In this document: one piece after another, positions 60,721-64,000 of the stretch
Layout: every line of letters begins with the position of its first letter
How positions within the stretch are numbered: the stretch's first letter is position 1
From: Druceiella hillmani
Taxonomy: Eukaryota; Arthropoda; Insecta; Lepidoptera; Hepialidae
Length of the DNA: 64,000 bases
NCBI GenBank assembly: GCA_039881145.1
Contig: JAYKKI010000023.1
Location: 6,052,501 to 6,116,500, forward strand
Direction of reading: 5' to 3'
Program-made: the position numbers and the translations under genes
Notes under the pieces: model-generated
What the model saw: only the letters and a program-made list of their open reading frames with translations
What the model was told of the DNA's origin: nothing
The model's database searches: none

Positions 60721-61252
60721 AAGCATTCAAAAGGTGTAAGGGAGTTAATCCGATTAGTTTGATTAGGATAAACCTAAGGTTAATTGTGGTCATACAATCC
60801 AGTGCTAATTGGATGAAAAAGTATTTGAAGGGAAAAAGGTAAACTTAATATTCGCAAAGATATAAATTCAGAAGATATTTCTTTCGAAAAAAAATATTTA
60901 AAGGATTATGGCAGTGGAACATTTATAAAAAGTATTTATGTAGTATTGATACAAATACTCACATTAATTTTTTTTTTTTCATTTTCGATCCCATGTAAAA
61001 TGATTATTTTTTAAAACAGTTTATTATACATGTTAGACACCATTTTTGAAAAGAATTTCAAGTATTTATTAATTTTACTCAGACTTAATTTTCTCCCTCG
61101 TATTTTTGCAAACATTTTGCGGCACGTTTACTTAAATAATTTGTCCATCAATACAACCATTCTTATAAGTCTACAAGAGGAAGATTATCGTTTTCATTTA
61201 AACGCGAATATAACAAAAAAGAATCTACCGCTCTTAAAATCTTAATTAATAG

Positions 61253-61520
61253 TCATTCGAAAATTCTGTTATCCTTTTCAATAACAGAGTAAAAGACAGG
61301 TGTTTAATCTATCAAAATCTCAGTGGACAGTGGAAGTCGTCAATGGAATAAAGGTTCCTGATCGACGCAATCTTAGTGGGTATTCATTAGACAATTCTGT
61401 TATCATTTTTAAGAACGGCGTAAAAGATAGGTTTTATTGATCAAAATCCCAGTGAATATTCAGAGGTAATAATACTAGTCGTTGGTGTTATGAAGATTCC
61501 TGATCAGCGCAATCTTCGTG
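61253..61520 (+). repeat. ~130-bp tandem duplication
   Basis: Unit 1 (61253-61378) and unit 2 (61383-61518) share AATTCTGTTATC, GTAAAAGA-AGG, ATCAAAATCYCAGTG, GGTTCCTGATCGACGCAATC/GATTCCTGATCAGCGCAATC and TCTTMGTG. They are diverged by substitutions and small indels. Confidence 0.85.
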
Positions 61521-62589
61521 TCCTCACGTTACTTTATAGTATTTTATATAACTGGCATAGACCTTTTTATCTGCGTGCGAGGTCATCTAATTTTCTTCCA
61601 AGTAGTTTTTCGTCAGTTTCAAAGAAAGTGAATTTTTTTGCAATCTACTTTGAAAGTTGGTTACATTCCTTAGCTGTGACTGACTTAAAACTAAATGTCA
61701 AAATATTGAGTCCACCGTACATATATTTTTATTTCATTAAAGAAAAAATACCTGAATTAACCTACGTATGAAAGACGAATGCAATTATCCATAGAGACAA
61801 AGCAGTGATGAAGTCGGGAACACTGGGGAGCATTGGAGTAGGGGAAACCGCGGAGTATAGGATTTTAATAAATGTCAAATTTATCTTGCCATTTAAGGTC
61901 TTTATTCAAGATCAAGTATATGTTTTTTTTTTAAATATTTTTATAAATATGCCAAAGATTGCATTAGGACACCGTTACGTGCCGGTGAAAAGTGGTGTTA
62001 TGAATGAATACAAAGTATTTCACTACAAAAGAATAACTATCTTTTAGTTTAGCAAATTTTTTCAAAAAGTTCTCAAAGCACAAGCCTCTAAAGTTGGGTC
62101 TTATAATAATTAATAACACCAATAAATTGTTAAGCACAATAAAGTAACATGTGGACAATTCCATTTAGGATATAGTATACAGATACAGTATGCCGGGTTT
62201 TAGGAATAGGATTGTAATTTATGTATTATTTATAATAATCTTAATCATAAGTATTGAGGATTGAGGTACTAGAAAACAAATTAAATTGAAACAAACAATA
62301 GATAACAAACATAATTACTACTTTGAAAATGATACAAATACATCACTCAATTCATGAACAATTTGTTCATTTCCTTCAGTAACATCAAATAAAATTAAGC
62401 TCTTCAATAAAAGCCTTTGTTCCTTACGAACGATGAAAGAAACCGTTTATTATTCATACGGGTGATTTTGGGTATCAAAATAAGTGAGAAAAGTCAATTT
62501 TTAACCAATTCTGAAAAAAATCACTGTCAAAGTTGTTTTTTTTTTCAGGTATAATCATCCAAAAAATGAACATTTAACTTTATTTATAC
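61521..62589. other. AT-rich spacer without recognisable features
   Basis: Short chance frames only. A less AT-rich patch is at 61806-61856 (GTCGGGAACACTGGGGAGCA). Confidence 0.5.
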
Positions 62590-63190
62590 AGAATCATAAT
62601 TCAAATTGATACTTCATAGGCACATAGCATCATCTCTATGACTAATGTACACATTTTGGGTTACAACTGGTGTACACATTTTTTCAGTCTATTTTGTTTA
62701 TATTCGAAACTTCTTACAAAAAAGTTCGTTCCACTTCGACTACCTTTATTTTACCTATTCTTTTTGAACACAATCCATGAAAAAAAATGTCTTAAATTTT
62801 GAGATCGTTTTAGTTGCATTAATGTTAATGGTAACACTAATACTCTGCAAACGAGCTCGACCAACACGCATTAGGATTTATGGTGCGTGTGTAATACACC
62901 ATAAATCCGGATCGACACTTCCCGTCACAGCGGCCCTATCGATAAGATGGTCCGCGCCATTCATAGCACGGGCGACATGCCACCGAGACTGCGAATAATA
63001 ATTTATAATTCACCTTATAAATAATCCAGTACATAATCCCGGGACTCGCCCTCCGTTACTCGGACCTGGGGCTGTCCGCCTATTTTGACTGAGCCCTCGC
63101 CTGCACCCGCCAGCGGATATATTTCAAATATCTAATGGTATCAGACGCGAACGAGGAACAAATAGAGATGATCATTCGCGATTAAGGGTG
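62590..63190 (+). repeat. Copy C of block 5
   Basis: Third copy of the block at 9910 and 54960. It combines features of both other copies. It shares the TAAATAATSCAGTACATAAT and CCCGGGA region with module B. It shares CGCCTGCA, TCAGACGCG and CGCGATTAA with module A, so it may be nearest to the ancestral form. The 73-codon frame 62777-62998 is not kept in the other copies. Confidence 0.8.
62874..62908. other. 12-bp perfect hairpin specific to copy C
   Basis: GGATTTATGGTG (62874-62885) and CACCATAAATCC (62897-62908) flank the loop CGTGTGTAATA. The other two copies have only the right-hand half in recognisable form. Confidence 0.8.
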
Positions 63191-64000
63191 AAGTAGCGCT
63201 GAGGTAGTGGTGCAGCGACTGAAAATATTTTTGGTAATATTACGAGATGGGTTAAAAAGCGGAAATTTTTATGCAGATAAAAAAAGACTATAATTTTGGT
63301 GGAGAAATTGACAAAATACGTTAGAGAAAATTAATTGATTCAATATTAATTAAATTGGAAATGATAAAAACAAGTATGAAGTATAGAACTTATGTGGTCC
63401 TGTCTTAGAACTGACACAAAAATATTACGAGAATTGAAATCAATATTTGGATAATATCTATAATTACTGTTAATATTTTAAGGAAAAAGTTTGTTAAACA
63501 TGAATTACGATATTGAGAGTAACATTATCTAGCTAAAGGTAAAAAAACTTAAGATATTGATTACGAAAAGCGGTAATAAATAGCGGGTTAAGTTATATTT
63601 AGAAAGAGGTAAGTAATTACAGAAATTAATCTGAAAATATTTTATTAATCAGCCAAATGCATATCGCAACGTATATAAAACTTTACGCCTTTTTAAAACG
63701 TTGATAACACTTAATCAAAACAATTTTATTTTTAATTACCAATCAGAGGTAAGTATTTCGATTTATCAAATAGATTATTGTGAAATAAAAGAGGAAGGGG
63801 AATATTGCATTTCACTTTGAAAGCCTAATACCTCAAAATAGGGCTTAAAATAAAAAAAAATTGTAAAATAAATATCAATTTCATTTTAAATATCCATCCG
63901 ATCATAACAAGTTCAATGTGACGAGCCAAATACTTTCAACTTAGAACTGTTACATGTATGGACACACATTTCAAGAAAATTTCCTTTCTGCTACATTTCA
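63191..64000. other. AT-rich spacer to the window end
   Basis: No gene or clear repeat match was seen beyond the end of copy C. Confidence 0.5.

Noticed and set aside
1..64000. Bacterial-type features (operons, ribosome binding sites, CRISPR, attachment sites, insertion sequences)
   Set aside because: Composition, SINE/LINE/mariner content and absence of coding density show this is animal DNA.

Overview
This window is AT-rich animal DNA with no supportable host protein-coding gene. I read it as intergenic (or very large intron) sequence of an insect, most likely a moth or butterfly. The clues are (i) several copies of an interspersed repeat with motifs I recall from many lepidopteran genomes (AAGTGCGAG, GAAGGGTTCCGT, a G-run, ACGGAACCCTAAA); (ii) a tRNA-derived SINE; (iii) non-LTR retrotransposon 3' ends with TAAA tails; (iv) mariner, Tc1-like and piggyBac-like relics; (v) long (TA)n/(CA)n tracts. 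The order assignment rests on remembered repeat motifs, not on a search. Every open frame above 60 codons that I examined is chance AT-rich sequence, a translated repeat or a decayed transposon.

Layout. 450-1490: a hammerhead-bearing short element, then a 34/35-bp tandem repeat and an 18-bp satellite. About 1.9-15.2 kb ('module A') and about 41.8-60.7 kb ('module B') share a collinear series of similar blocks separated by unrelated AT-rich spacers, which looks like an old segmental duplication. The first block plus the 18-bp satellite lies in opposite orientation in the two modules, so one end was inverted. A third copy of one block ('C') lies at 62.6-63.2 kb. Between the modules, 19.0-20.8 kb and 24.0-25.6 kb form a separate inverted duplication. 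Its loop holds a mariner relic, a piggyBac-like relic and two perfect hairpins. 32.9-40.6 kb is a transposon graveyard: the lepidopteran-type repeat in several copies, one split by a jockey/CR1-like LINE, plus a second repeat family with a tail that I recall from lepidopteran genomes.

Main points of interest. A ~150-bp dispersed element (six copies) ends in a 41-nt minimal type I hammerhead ribozyme motif. In one copy the helix I pairing has changed on both sides, and one pair of copies forms a head-to-head palindrome. The SINE at 4.5 kb shares its last ~85 nt with the LINE at 38.2 kb, so the LINE family is a plausible source of its reverse transcriptase. At 51.70-51.77 kb, a heat-shock element, a TATA box and an arthropod initiator TCAGT stand at textbook spacing with no protein gene behind them. 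The conserved blocks of modules A and B are the best candidates for duplicated cis-regulatory or noncoding-RNA sequence.

All alignments here were done by eye. Block edges are good to a few tens of bases at best, and I give no percentages except where I counted.
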